A stretch of DNA of 64,000 nt, taken from Desulfobacterium sp. (lineage in GTDB: Bacteria > Desulfobacterota > Desulfobacteria > Desulfobacterales > Desulfobacteraceae). Below, in pieces: positions 42,906 through 51,025 of the stretch. Made by a program: the position numbers and the translations under genes. The notes under the pieces are model-generated. The model ran no database searches, had not been told where the DNA came from, and saw only the letters and a program-made list of their open reading frames with translations. Where the stretch lies: assembly GCA_030145245.1 (NCBI GenBank), contig JAQYWC010000011.1, forward strand, positions 111,155 through 175,154, in the 5' to 3' direction. Positions within the stretch are counted from its first letter, which is position 1; every line of letters starts with the position of its first letter.

Positions 42906-43379
42906 CTATAATTTCTCCTTTATTTCGTTCCAGAACTCGTCGACGCCCTTTAGCCATCCCTCAAGGAACAGCTTTGTATGTTTGTTCAGCTCCTCTCCCG
43001 CTTGCTCCATCAGGTAGTCCGAGGCAATGGTTTCCCCAAAGCTTGTGGAGAGCCGTTCGTCATTGGCCATGGCTGTGGTGGAATCAAAGCTCAGGGCATA
43101 CATGAGGTCGTCGTAGTGGGCGCTTTTTGCCCATCGAAATCCTTCGATCCTGCCGTTTTCAGCATAGTTGCCTTCGGAGAGCCGCTTTTCCAGCTTTAGC
43201 CGCTCGATGGTCTCGGACATGGAAAGGTCATCCTGGAGGCGCTTGTGGAACTCCTCTTTCTTCTGGATGGCATCGGAAAGGGCATCCTGGAACATTTTTG
43301 AAAGATTAAACGATTTTCTCCACTCTTCCAGTTTCTCATGGAGCATATCGGGTATACTAAGGGTTATCTTACGTGTCAT
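42906..43379 (-). CDS. Small RHH-like helical protein upstream of the activase
   Basis: The 157-aa protein starts with MTRKITLSIPDMLHEKLEEWRK, which fits a ribbon-helix-helix DNA-binding start (a short beta strand then a helix). The rest is charged helix, with KRLQDDLSMSETIERLKLEKRL and a C-terminal KLFLEGWLKGVDEFW. Its TAG stop is one base from the activase ATG, so it belongs to the same transcript, as first gene. It could be an autoregulator of the operon; this is inferred from the fold guess and position. Confidence 0.65.
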   Translation of the reverse strand: MTRKITLSIPDMLHEKLEEWRKSFNLSKMFQDALSDAIQKKEEFHKRLQDDLSMSETIERLKLEKRLSEGNYAENGRIEGFRWAKSAHYDDLMYALSFDSTTAMANDERLSTSFGETIASDYLMEQAGEELNKHTKLFLEGWLKGVDEFWNEIKEKL

Positions 43380-43638
43380 GGTTCTAATCCGTATAAAAGG
43401 GGTATTGGTTGGTCTGTCACCCGGTATAAGACCGGTTTTTCAGTGTCTACAGTGGGGGATATTCAAGGGTGACAGGTGTATTTCAGTATTGTATATCTAA
43501 TACGTATTCCAAAAAGGTGGTCGTGTCAATGGAAATGCCAATCTGTTTTCTCTTTTTCTTTATGGTTTGATCTGCTATATAGGAAACTTATATTTTCAGT
43601 AACAATTCAACATTCATTAATGATCGGCAGCTGGACTG
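43380..43638. other. Divergent intergenic region between RHH-activase and mla operons
   Basis: No gene is seen. The minus-strand promoter for the RHH-activase pair and part of the mla leader are expected here. The sequence is AT-rich, with a short CCGG-TATAAGA-CCGG hairpin followed by TTTTT near 43421-43440 on the plus strand. Confidence 0.45.
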
Positions 43639-43737
43639 GGGGACAGATTTGAAATCTGTCCCCGGATATAGGCAGAAGCATGGGGGACAGACTTGAAATC
43701 TGTCAAACGAGTGGGGACAGATTTGAAATTTGTCCCC
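43639..43737. repeat. Three copies of a GGGGACAGATTT palindromic repeat
   Basis: Copy 1 (43639-43663) is a perfect palindrome with 12-bp arms GGGGACAGATTT and AAATCTGTCCCC around one G. Copy 2 (43683-43704) and copy 3 (43713-43737) are imperfect. They lie in the leader just upstream of the mlaE start at 43755. They look like dispersed REP-type elements or a multi-hairpin leader. Confidence 0.8.
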
Positions 43738-43754
43738 GAAACGAGGAAGCGATA

Positions 43755-44564
43755 TTGAAAACAGCAGCAGGTCGACTCATAAACAAAGTTGAAGCCCTCG
43801 GGACGACAACCAGGGGGTGGATTGAAACAGTTGGAAGGGGCTCCATATTCTTCTTCCAGGGCCTGTTACAGCTCCTGGTGCTTCCCGTTCAATTCAGCAA
43901 GATTTTGGAACACACCTGGTTCATCGGCATGAAATCCATGATGGTCATCGTCCTGACCGGTATTTTTACAGGCATGGTTCTCGGCCTCCAGGGGTACTAC
44001 ACCCTGGTCCGGTTCGGTTCCGAAGGCATGCTGGGGTCGGCCGTGGCCCTGACCCTTATCCGGGAGTTAGGTCCTGTTCTTACGGCCATCATGGTGGCGG
44101 CCAGGGCCGGTTCTGCCATGGCTGCCGAGATTGGCGTCATGCGCATCTCAGAGCAGATTGACGCCCTTGAGACCATGGATGTCAATCCGGTGCGGTATCT
44201 GTTCGCGCCAAGGATCGTGGCCGGTGTTATCAGTTTTCCTCTTCTCACGGCCCTGTTTGACGTCATCGGCATCTTTGGCGGCTATCTTACCGGGTCCTTG
44301 CTGCTGGGGATCAACCCGGGGATCTATCTCTACCGGGTCAGGGACAGCGTGATCATGGCCGATGTCACCGGTGGATTCATCAAGTCCCTTGTTTTTTCCC
44401 TGGTGGTGACGACGGTTTGCTGCAGCAGGGGGTATTTTACCCATCTCCATACCACGGGGGGATTCGGCGCCAAGGGGGTGAGTCATTCCACAACCACGGC
44501 CGTGGTTAACTCCTGTGTCCTGATCCTTGTTTTTGATTACATAATAACCTATTTGCTGCTGTAG
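43755..44564 (+). CDS. mlaE: Mla ABC transporter permease
   Basis: The 269-aa protein is an MlaE-family permease with five to six helices and the family motifs GMVLGLQGYYTLVRFGSEGMLGSAVALTLIRELGPVLTAIM, AARAGSAMAAEIGVMRISEQIDALETM and NPVRYLFAPR. It moves phospholipids at the inner membrane with MlaF and MlaD. The TTG at 43755 is chosen for its GAGGAA site; a longer frame from 43680 runs through the palindromic repeats and is not protein-like. It is the first gene of mlaEFDCA. Confidence 0.92.
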   Translation: MKTAAGRLINKVEALGTTTRGWIETVGRGSIFFFQGLLQLLVLPVQFSKILEHTWFIGMKSMMVIVLTGIFTGMVLGLQGYYTLVRFGSEGMLGSAVALTLIRELGPVLTAIMVAARAGSAMAAEIGVMRISEQIDALETMDVNPVRYLFAPRIVAGVISFPLLTALFDVIGIFGGYLTGSLLLGINPGIYLYRVRDSVIMADVTGGFIKSLVFSLVVTTVCCSRGYFTHLHTTGGFGAKGVSHSTTTAVVNSCVLILVFDYIITYLLL

Positions 44565-44571
44565 AGGCGTT

Positions 44572-45309
44572 ATGACACAGCCCTTCATAGAGTTCAAGAA
44601 TGTCAGGAAGAGCTTTGATTCAAACCCTGTTATGCAGGGGGTGGATCTTCTCATTTATAAAGGTGAGATCACCGTTGTCATTGGAAAAAGTGGTTGCGGG
44701 AAAAGCGTATTATTAAAACATATTATCGGTCTTGAGACCCAGGATTCAGGGGTGATTTCCATTGCAGGCCAGGATCTTGCCAACATGGACAGGGAGGCAA
44801 GAAAGCGGTTCAAGCAGAAAACCAGCTACATGTTTCAGAACAATGCTCTTTTTGATTCGTTGAACGTGTTTGACAACATCGCCCTGCCTTTGGCCGAAGG
44901 GTCGTCCCTTTCTAAAAAGGAGATCAGGGACCGGGTTTTCATGCGCATGGAACAGTTGGAGATCCTGGGGATCGAAGGGCGATATTCCACCCAGCTCTCC
45001 GGGGGGATGCGAAAGCGTGTGGCCCTTGCCCGGGCCCTGGTGACTGATCCGGATCTGGTGCTGTTTGACGAACCCACCACAGGGCTTGACCCGGTGAGGA
45101 AAAATGCCGTCCATTCCATGATCAAGGAGTACCAGGAACGGTTCGGCTTCACGGCCGTTGTCGTGAGCCACGAGATCCCTGAAATATTTGAGATAGCCCA
45201 AAGGGTTGCCATGCTGGACAAGGGAAGGATCCTGTTCCAGGGCAACCCGGAAGAGATCCAGGGGTCCACCATTGACCAGGTGCGTTCCTTTATCAACGGA
45301 AGAGAGTAG
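44572..45309 (+). CDS. mlaF: Mla ABC transporter ATP-binding protein
   Basis: The 245-aa ATPase has Walker A (GKSGCGKSVLL), Q loop (YMFQNNALFDSLNV), signature LSGGMRKRVALARAL, Walker B (LVLFDEPTTGLD) and the switch His (VVSHEIPEI). The LSGGM form and FQ-x-ALFDSLxV are typical of MlaF. It energises MlaE. It starts 7 bases after the mlaE stop. Confidence 0.95.
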   Translation: MTQPFIEFKNVRKSFDSNPVMQGVDLLIYKGEITVVIGKSGCGKSVLLKHIIGLETQDSGVISIAGQDLANMDREARKRFKQKTSYMFQNNALFDSLNVFDNIALPLAEGSSLSKKEIRDRVFMRMEQLEILGIEGRYSTQLSGGMRKRVALARALVTDPDLVLFDEPTTGLDPVRKNAVHSMIKEYQERFGFTAVVVSHEIPEIFEIAQRVAMLDKGRILFQGNPEEIQGSTIDQVRSFINGRE

Positions 45310-45329
45310 ACTAACAGGAATATTTGACC

Positions 45330-45779
45330 ATGAAAAAAACAAACATTGAATTATATGTGGGGCTCTTTATGATAATAGGGCTCTTGTGTTCAGCCTATCT
45401 TGTGGTTCAGGTTGGCGGCTTGAAACTCACCAGGAAGGATCACTACTCCGTGTACGCCTACTTCAGCTCGGTGTCAGGGCTGAAACCCGGAGCAAACGTG
45501 GAAATGGCAGGCGTTGCAATCGGCAATGTTTCCAGGATCTCCCTTGACAAGGAGCAGCTTCTTGCCAAACTCGAGCTGAGCATTGACAACCATTATATGT
45601 TTTCCGAAGATGTGATCGCCTCTGTCAAGACCTCAGGCATCATCGGAGATAAGTACATTGATCTTGCACCGGGGGGGTCTGAGTTTGATCTTGAACCCGG
45701 GGCGACCATTTTTAACACGGAGTCGTCCCTTGATATTGAATCCCTGGTTAGTAAGTATATTTTTTCAGACAAAGAGTAG
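45330..45779 (+). CDS. mlaD: Mla MCE-domain lipid-binding protein
   Basis: The 149-aa protein has one N-terminal membrane helix (VGLFMIIGLLCSAYLVVQVGG) and an MCE domain (YSVYAYFSSVSGLKPGANVEMAGVAIGNVSRI, then IIGDKYIDLAPGG). MlaD forms a hexameric ring on MlaE. It is at the short end of the family length. ATG 45330 is used, with CAGGAA upstream. Confidence 0.92.
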   Translation: MKKTNIELYVGLFMIIGLLCSAYLVVQVGGLKLTRKDHYSVYAYFSSVSGLKPGANVEMAGVAIGNVSRISLDKEQLLAKLELSIDNHYMFSEDVIASVKTSGIIGDKYIDLAPGGSEFDLEPGATIFNTESSLDIESLVSKYIFSDKE

Positions 45780-45817
45780 GCCCTGTGCCGGTCTGCTATA
45801 GATAAGAGAGGAACGTT

Positions 45818-46429
45818 ATGTTTAAAAGGATCTTATTCGTTTTTTTTGTTTTGATTATCTGTGGGGGATCGATCCCTGCCTTGGCCAATGAGCCTCCGAG
45901 TGACGTGCTTAAGCGCTGTGTGAATGATGTCATCGTGATTCTGAATGAACCCGGGGATCCGGCCGGTGTCAAGGTGGAGGAGAGGAACCGGCGGCTGCTT
46001 GATAAGGCCGATCAAATTTTTGATTTCAGAAGCCTTGCCATGGGTGCCCTGGGCCGAAACTGGCGCAGGTTCAACAATGATCAGAAAACCGAATTTGCCG
46101 ATTCCTTTTCCCACCTCATCGCCCAGAGTTATTTTTCACGGATGGAGGGCCAGGACTTTGAGAATGTCAGCATCAAGTATAAAACAACCGAATTCCTTGC
46201 CCCCACACGCTCGGGAATCCACCGGGCAGACGTTCCAACCGAGCTGATCCACAACGGTGTCAAAACCCCTGTAACATACAGGATGCTGGAAAAGAATGAC
46301 AGCTGGAAGGTGTATGATGTGATCATCGAAGGGATCAGCATGGTGTCAAACTACAGGGAACAGTACAGAAACAGTTTCAAGGACTCTCCTGAAAAATTGA
46401 TTAGTGAGCTCAAGGGGAAACTTAAATGA
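45818..46429 (+). CDS. mlaC: Mla periplasmic phospholipid carrier
   Basis: The 203-aa exported protein (signal peptide LFVFFVLIICGGSIPALA) has the MlaC pattern: ILNEPGDPAGVKVEERNRRLLDKADQIFDFRSLAMGALGRNWRRF and KVYDVIIEGISMVSNYREQY. It shuttles phospholipid between MlaA and MlaD. It lies in mlaEFDCA order and overlaps mlaA by 4 bases. It is a paralogue of the copy at 36914. Confidence 0.92.
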   Translation: MFKRILFVFFVLIICGGSIPALANEPPSDVLKRCVNDVIVILNEPGDPAGVKVEERNRRLLDKADQIFDFRSLAMGALGRNWRRFNNDQKTEFADSFSHLIAQSYFSRMEGQDFENVSIKYKTTEFLAPTRSGIHRADVPTELIHNGVKTPVTYRMLEKNDSWKVYDVIIEGISMVSNYREQYRNSFKDSPEKLISELKGKLK

Positions 46430-47157
46430 TGAGATATGTTGTCCTGATTTTATTGCTCCTTGCCCTGGCGGTTCCTGCAGCAGCCCAGGAGGAGTTCGCT
46501 GACGACCTTTTTGAAGATTATGTTGAGACCGGAGGGTCGGACCTTGTGCCGGATCCCCTTTACAGGTTCAACTATGCCGTTTACACCTTCAATGATAAGC
46601 TCTATTTCTGGGTGATGAAGCCGGTTTCAAAGGGATACGCCCGTGTGCTCCCCGTTGGGGTAAGAACCGGTATTCATAATATGTTTGACAATTTTCTCTT
46701 TCCGGTAAGGTTTGTGAACTCGGTTTTTCAGGGAAAATTCAAGGGGGCCGGATCTGAGCTTGCGTGCTTTGTCATCAATACCACTTCCGGTGGTCTGGGG
46801 GCTACCCGGCCTGCCCAGAGGGAGTTTGGCCTGAAAAATTCAAGGGAGGACCTGGGGCAGACACTGGGTTCCTACTCCATCAAAGAAGGCTGCTATCTGG
46901 TACTTCCCCTGCTGGGGCCCTCCAGTTTGAGGGATCTTCTGGGAACCGTTGGCGACAGTTTTATTTCTCCGGGAAACTATCTGACCTACATAACTCCCAG
47001 GGAAGCCTCCATCGGCCTTATGGTTCTTGATGCCGTCAATACAACCTCCCTCTCGAGGCTCGGGGATTACGAGACCCTGAAGCAGGCGGCCGTTGATCCC
47101 TATGTGGCCATCAAGGACGGTTATATTCAGCTTCGCAGGAAGAGAGTCCAGAATTAA
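46426..47157 (+). CDS. mlaA: Mla outer-membrane lipoprotein-like MlaA (VacJ)
   Basis: The 243-aa protein has the MlaA core: DPLYRFNYAVYTFNDKLYFWVMKPVSKGYARVLP, then VRTGIHNMFDNFLFPVRFVNSVFQGKF, TSGGLGAT and the DLGQTLGSY block. It has a signal peptide (LILLLLALAVPAAAQ) but no lipobox cysteine is apparent, unlike E. coli MlaA, so it may not be lipidated. MlaA removes phospholipid from the outer leaflet. Its start overlaps the mlaC stop (ATGA). Confidence 0.92.
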   Translation: MMRYVVLILLLLALAVPAAAQEEFADDLFEDYVETGGSDLVPDPLYRFNYAVYTFNDKLYFWVMKPVSKGYARVLPVGVRTGIHNMFDNFLFPVRFVNSVFQGKFKGAGSELACFVINTTSGGLGATRPAQREFGLKNSREDLGQTLGSYSIKEGCYLVLPLLGPSSLRDLLGTVGDSFISPGNYLTYITPREASIGLMVLDAVNTTSLSRLGDYETLKQAAVDPYVAIKDGYIQLRRKRVQN

Positions 47158-47286
47158 TTCAACACGCGGCGACCTTTAACGATCTCATCAATGGGGGCGG
47201 GCTTTCCTCAAACAGGCCTGGCCCCGTTCGTTTGGTTGCCGTTCCATCGCCTCTCCCCTTTCTTACCTCTTATAACCAATTTTCAA

Positions 47287-48090
47287 TCAGTAGAGATCGT
47301 TCCGCCTGTTGGGCAGAAAATAGCGCATTCTGTGGCTCCGGACCCGTTTCAGCAGGTCGCTGTCAAGGTCAATAATCAAGAGTCCTTCATGGTCGTCCAG
47401 GAGGGTGTCGATCACCTTGCCGTCCGGGCCGATCCCAACCGCGACTCCGGGGAAATCAAGGCCGCTGCTGTGGGTTCCCACCTGGTTGCAGGCCAGCACA
47501 AAGACGCCGTTGTCAAATGCCCTTGCCCGCAGGTGGCGCATCCAGGAGTTAAATTTCTCCTTTGGCGTTCCCCTGGGGGATGCGTGGGGGATAAACAGGA
47601 TCTCTGCATCTTGAAGTGCCATTTGGGTGGAAAGTTCCGGAAAGTGGGCATCGTAGCACATCTGGATGCCAAAGTTGAAGCGGTTGGTTTGAAAGGTCTT
47701 GATGGCGGCGCCCTGGGTGAAGACGGCTTTTTCCTGGGGGGCAAGATGGAGTTTTCTGTAGAGGCCGAGGGAACCGTCATTCATGGCTGCCACATGGGTG
47801 GCAAAGATGGTGTCGGGATCCTTTTTTTCGACCAGGCCTGCAAGGATGGTGATATTATGCCGGGTTGCCGCATGCAGGAGGGAATCGGTAATGGGGCAGG
47901 GCAGGGGTTCCGCAAAGGAAGCGATGTTGGTGTTTGTGCAGTAACCGGTGATATTGAGTTCCGGAAACAGGACAAGGTCTGCACCCAGGTTGGCTGCCCT
48001 GGTCGCAAGCCTTATGCAGGTGTCAAGGTTGGCACGTGTCTCTCCAGGGGGCGAATGCTGGAGAACCAGGGCTGCCCTGGTCGGTTTCAT
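47287..48090 (-). CDS. Carbon-nitrogen hydrolase (nitrilase superfamily amidase)
   Basis: The 267-aa protein has the Glu-Lys-Cys triad of the nitrilase superfamily: Glu in LFPELNITGY near residue 44, Lys in YRKLHLAP near 112, and Cys in IQMCYDAHFPE near 144. Such enzymes cleave amides, or N-carbamyl groups. The substrate cannot be told from the sequence. Its start overlaps the stop of the Ahb-like gene by 4 bases, so both are on one transcript. Confidence 0.85.
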   Translation of the reverse strand: MKPTRAALVLQHSPPGETRANLDTCIRLATRAANLGADLVLFPELNITGYCTNTNIASFAEPLPCPITDSLLHAATRHNITILAGLVEKKDPDTIFATHVAAMNDGSLGLYRKLHLAPQEKAVFTQGAAIKTFQTNRFNFGIQMCYDAHFPELSTQMALQDAEILFIPHASPRGTPKEKFNSWMRHLRARAFDNGVFVLACNQVGTHSSGLDFPGVAVGIGPDGKVIDTLLDDHEGLLIIDLDSDLLKRVRSHRMRYFLPNRRNDLY

Positions 48091-48542
48091 ACCTTGAATT
48101 TGGCGCTGATCTTAAACACGTCGGTGGCCGGAAGATTGAGGATTCCGGAGACACCGGTGGTTTTTGATATCTCTTCAAGATTATTCTTAATGATGTCGAC
48201 GCTCTGGGCGATAAACGTGAACCAGATATTATAGGTGTGACTGCGCGTGTAGTTGTGGGTGACACCCGGGTAGCTGTTCACGGTTTTTGTAAAAAGGTCT
48301 ATCTTGTCTTCGGGTACGCTTGCTGCGCACAGGGTTGAGTGAAATCCAAGCTTGTCAGGGCTGAAGTTGCCGCCGATTCGCCGTATGATTCCTTCTTCCT
48401 TGAGCTGTTTTACTCTGGCGATCACCTGGGCCTCGTCAAGGTCAAGGTCCCTTGCAATGGCCCTGAAGGGTCTTGGCTCAATTGGGAAATGGGCCTGGAT
48501 CCCGTTGATTATCTTTTTGTCAATGTCGTCTATCTGGGGCAT
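48087..48542 (-). CDS. Siroheme decarboxylase subunit (AhbA/AhbB, Lrp-like)
   Basis: The 151-aa protein has an Lrp/AsnC-type winged helix at the N-terminus (DDIDKKIINGIQAHFP, RAIARDLDLDEAQVIARVKQL, IIRRIGGNF) and a C-terminal domain with GVTHNYTRSHTYNIWFTF. The HNYxRxHxYNxWFT motif marks siroheme decarboxylases of the Ahb/NirDLGH group, not ordinary transcription regulators. Siroheme decarboxylase is used to make heme from siroheme in sulfate reducers. Only one subunit gene is here, so A or B cannot be decided. It lies after dsrC. Confidence 0.82.
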   Translation of the reverse strand: MPQIDDIDKKIINGIQAHFPIEPRPFRAIARDLDLDEAQVIARVKQLKEEGIIRRIGGNFSPDKLGFHSTLCAASVPEDKIDLFTKTVNSYPGVTHNYTRSHTYNIWFTFIAQSVDIIKNNLEEISKTTGVSGILNLPATDVFKISAKFKV

Positions 48543-48571
48543 GGGAAGTTCCTTGGGGTTGGTACCACTAA

Positions 48572-48604
48572 AAAAGGCTCTGCAAATGAAACGCAGAGCC
48601 TTTT
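48572..48604 (-). terminator. Terminator after dsrC
   Basis: A perfect stem AAAAGGCTCTGC with GCAGAGCCTTTT and a 9-nt loop separates dsrC from the downstream ahb-like gene. A/T runs on both sides of the stem let it work in both directions. Confidence 0.85.
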
Positions 48605-48636
48605 AAACGGTTATGAAAATATCAGTCTAACAGATA

Positions 48637-48954
48637 TTATACACATCCTGTAGGTTTGGGAAGACCTGCCATCTTGCAGGCTCCTTTACCAGGTCCAGAG
48701 GGGAAGAGCTCATAGATGTGTTTGAGCTTAAACTTGGTAAGCTTGGAGAGAACACGTACCATGGGAGCAATACCATTTTTTTCGTAGTAGTCCTGGAGAA
48801 CTTTAACTACCTTCCAGTGCTCGTCGTTCAGCTCGTCAATACCTTCCTGCTGACGAACATACTCGACCCAGTCATTTGTAAATGTCTTGTAGTCGAGCAG
48901 GAATCCGTCTTCATCTATCTCGAATGATTTTCCATTCATCTCTACTGTTGCCAT
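48637..48954 (-). CDS. dsrC: Dissimilatory sulfite reductase-associated DsrC
   Basis: The 105-aa protein is a canonical DsrC: FEIDEDGFLLDYKTFTNDWVEYV, an HWKVVKVLQDYYEKNGIAP stretch, and the C-terminal arm GKGACKMAGLPKPTGCV with both redox cysteines 11 residues apart, the last one penultimate. DsrC receives sulfur from DsrAB during sulfite reduction as a trisulfide. ATG 48954 has AGGAGG upstream; an upstream extension lacks homology. It has its own promoter at 49031-49059 and lies 137 bases downstream of flxA. Confidence 0.97.
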   Translation of the reverse strand: MATVEMNGKSFEIDEDGFLLDYKTFTNDWVEYVRQQEGIDELNDEHWKVVKVLQDYYEKNGIAPMVRVLSKLTKFKLKHIYELFPSGPGKGACKMAGLPKPTGCV

Positions 48955-49030
48955 TGAACTTCCTCCTGTAAAAAAATAAAAGTTTTCTATAAGCAAGACT
49001 TGCCGTCATCTTTAGAATTTACATTTTCGA

Positions 49031-49059
49031 ACAATAGACTACGAATAGGCTGTTGTCAA
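49031..49059 (-). promoter_or_regulatory. Sigma-70-type promoter of dsrC
   Basis: On the minus strand TTGACA (49059-49054) and TATTGT (49036-49031) are separated by exactly 17 bases. The -10 is about 80 bases before the dsrC ATG. This gives dsrC independent expression from the Hdr-Flx operon. Confidence 0.7.
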
Positions 49060-49091
49060 TATCAAAGATAGGCGGGGCCTGAAAAAAACGC

Positions 49092-49937
49092 CTAATACTC
49101 CTTGGGAGTCAAGTTGATCTCTTTGAGAGTAAAGACCGGGCCGTCCTTGCAAACCAGTTCTTTGCCGATGTTGCATCTTCCGCACATGCCGATGCCGCAT
49201 TTCATGCGGTTCTCAAGGGACATGATGATCTGCTCCTCGCCATAGCCCAGTTTTTCAAGGGCCGGCTGGGTGAACTTGATCATGATGGGAGGTCCGCACA
49301 CGATGGCATAGGTGTCGGGATCCGCCTTGGGCGCCTTCTGCTCCACAATGGTCGGAACAAACCCGACATTGTACTTCCAGTCGGGATCGTCGGTGCCGTC
49401 AACGGTGATATGCATGTTGATGTCGTCCCGCTGTTCCCACTCAAAAAGCTCGTCCCGGTAAAGGAGCATGCCAGGGGACCGTGCGCCGTAAACCACGTCT
49501 ATGGTGCCGAATTTCGACCGGTTGGCCGGATCGAGCATGTAGATGATCGAGGATCGAAGGGTAGTAAACGCAAACCCGCCGCCGATGATCACCACGTTTT
49601 TTCCCTCAAGCTTGTCCCAGGGGTACCAGTTGCCCAGAGGACCCCTGATTCCCATGATATCCCCCACCTTCATGTTGTGAAGATGGGAGGTGACAACGCC
49701 GGTCTTGAACACTGTAAACTTGACAAATCCTTTTTCAACAGGAGAAGAAGCGATTCCGATGGGGATCTCTCCTACGCCTGGGATGGACAGTTCAGCAAAC
49801 TGGCCTGCCTGGTAGGAGAACTTCTCTTCATCCTCCTTGTTCAGGAAGACAAATTTGAATGTCTTCAAAGATTTATCCTCGGTAGCGATCTCTATATCAT
49901 CGATGCGTACCGGGTAAGGCATATATGGATTATCCAT
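49092..49937 (-). CDS. flxA: FAD/NAD(P)-binding oxidoreductase subunit (FlxA-like)
   Basis: The 281-aa protein is of the ferredoxin-NADP reductase type seen in hydrogenase gamma, AsrB and FlxA subunits. It has an FAD domain (SYQAGQFAELSIPG, GIRGPLGNWYPW), an NAD domain (VVIIGGGFAFTTLRS, then VVYGARSPGMLLY), and a C-terminal [2Fe-2S] loop CGIGMCGRCNIGKELVC. It would feed electrons from NADH into the Hdr complex. ATG 49937 has GGAGG upstream. It is the last gene of hdrA-flxDCBA. Confidence 0.87.
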   Translation of the reverse strand: MDNPYMPYPVRIDDIEIATEDKSLKTFKFVFLNKEDEEKFSYQAGQFAELSIPGVGEIPIGIASSPVEKGFVKFTVFKTGVVTSHLHNMKVGDIMGIRGPLGNWYPWDKLEGKNVVIIGGGFAFTTLRSSIIYMLDPANRSKFGTIDVVYGARSPGMLLYRDELFEWEQRDDINMHITVDGTDDPDWKYNVGFVPTIVEQKAPKADPDTYAIVCGPPIMIKFTQPALEKLGYGEEQIIMSLENRMKCGIGMCGRCNIGKELVCKDGPVFTLKEINLTPKEY

Positions 49938-49956
49938 TTTTCCTCCAATAATCATG

Positions 49957-51009
49957 CTATTTCTGCGGCTCATATGAGTTCATGGTGTTACAGATGCTCC
50001 GAATGTCGATGTTGACCGGACATTTTTCAACACATCTGCCGCATCCCACGCACATGCTTCCCTGGTCATATTTGTCCAGAAAGTACTTGAGCTTGTGCAT
50101 GAACCTCTGGCGGACCCGCTGGGTCTTTTCCCCCCTGGGGTTATGGCCGGAGCCGTGCTTTGTGAACAGGGGTGACATGCAGGAATCCCAGTTGCGGAAC
50201 CGGCTGGTTGACTTGCCCTTTGTCTCGTCCTGGATGTCAAAGCACCAGCAGGTGGGGCAGACAAAGGTGCAGGTGCCGCAGTTGATGCAGGAGAAGGCAA
50301 GATCATCCCAGAAGGGTGCACTGTGAAGGTCGAGGATGGTCTTATCCTTGAGCTTGTCAGTGGGTACCTTGGTCGTGATGGCAGCCTCGGCAGCCTGCTT
50401 CATCCCCTCGATGGTTTTAAGGCTTGCATCGGTATCAGCAACCCCATTAAACCCTGCACCGTCAAGGAATGCCTCTCCCTTTGGGGTGAGCACCTTTGCA
50501 AGGTAGTGATCTTCAAGGTCCACCAGCAGAATATCCAGCCCCTCTTCAGCAAAGGGACCGCTGCCCATGGAGGTGCTGAAGTCCGTGGCCGACGGCTTGT
50601 TCACCGCAAGCCCCACAAAGGTGGTGGCCTCATAGGCGTCGCACCAGTAGGTGTCCCTGTATTCAGGGGTGTCAAAGTTGAGCTTTACCAGCTGTACGGC
50701 CTTGGCATCGTAGGGCCTGATGCCGATCGCCGCCCTGGGGGTGGTGTCTGTTTCAGGCATCTGCATGATGTGGTGGTTCTCTACAGACTCGTCAAGGGAG
50801 GCCGTGAGGATCTTTTCCGTCTGGGGAAAGAGCACGGACTTGGGGGACATGATGGTGTCCGTCCGGCCCATCTCAGGATAGGCCTCCTTGCCAAGCTGTT
50901 TGAAAACCGACTGGTTTTTATCTGTTACAGGACCGAAAAGCTGATACGTCTCCCTGGATTTATCAATGCCCCTGGTCCAGTCGTTTTTGTCAATCTTTAT
51001 GACTTTCAT
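49957..51009 (-). CDS. flxB: 4Fe-4S electron-transfer subunit (FlxB/AsrA-like)
   Basis: The 350-aa protein carries two ferredoxin-type motifs at the C-terminus: CINCGTCTFVCPTCWC near residue 240 and CVGCGRCVEKCPVNI near 325. The N-terminal part resembles the sulfhydrogenase beta/AsrA subunit fold. It would carry electrons between FlxA and FlxC/HdrA. ATG 51009 has AAAGGG upstream. It lies 16 bases after the flxC stop. Confidence 0.8.
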   Translation of the reverse strand: MKVIKIDKNDWTRGIDKSRETYQLFGPVTDKNQSVFKQLGKEAYPEMGRTDTIMSPKSVLFPQTEKILTASLDESVENHHIMQMPETDTTPRAAIGIRPYDAKAVQLVKLNFDTPEYRDTYWCDAYEATTFVGLAVNKPSATDFSTSMGSGPFAEEGLDILLVDLEDHYLAKVLTPKGEAFLDGAGFNGVADTDASLKTIEGMKQAAEAAITTKVPTDKLKDKTILDLHSAPFWDDLAFSCINCGTCTFVCPTCWCFDIQDETKGKSTSRFRNWDSCMSPLFTKHGSGHNPRGEKTQRVRQRFMHKLKYFLDKYDQGSMCVGCGRCVEKCPVNIDIRSICNTMNSYEPQK

Positions 51010-51025
51010 ATAGGTACCCTTTATA

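Noticed and set aside
43680..43754. Longer mlaE starting at 43680
   Set aside because: The added 25 residues are translated palindromic repeat (DRLEICQ, DRFEICP) and the TTG at 43755 has a good ribosome site.
46426..47157. MlaA as an ordinary lipoprotein
   Set aside because: No lipobox Cys is present in the first 25 residues, so lipidation is not claimed.
48087..48542. Lrp/AsnC-type transcription regulator
   Set aside because: The HNYTRSHTYNIWFT motif is that of siroheme decarboxylase subunits, which share the Lrp fold without a regulatory role.
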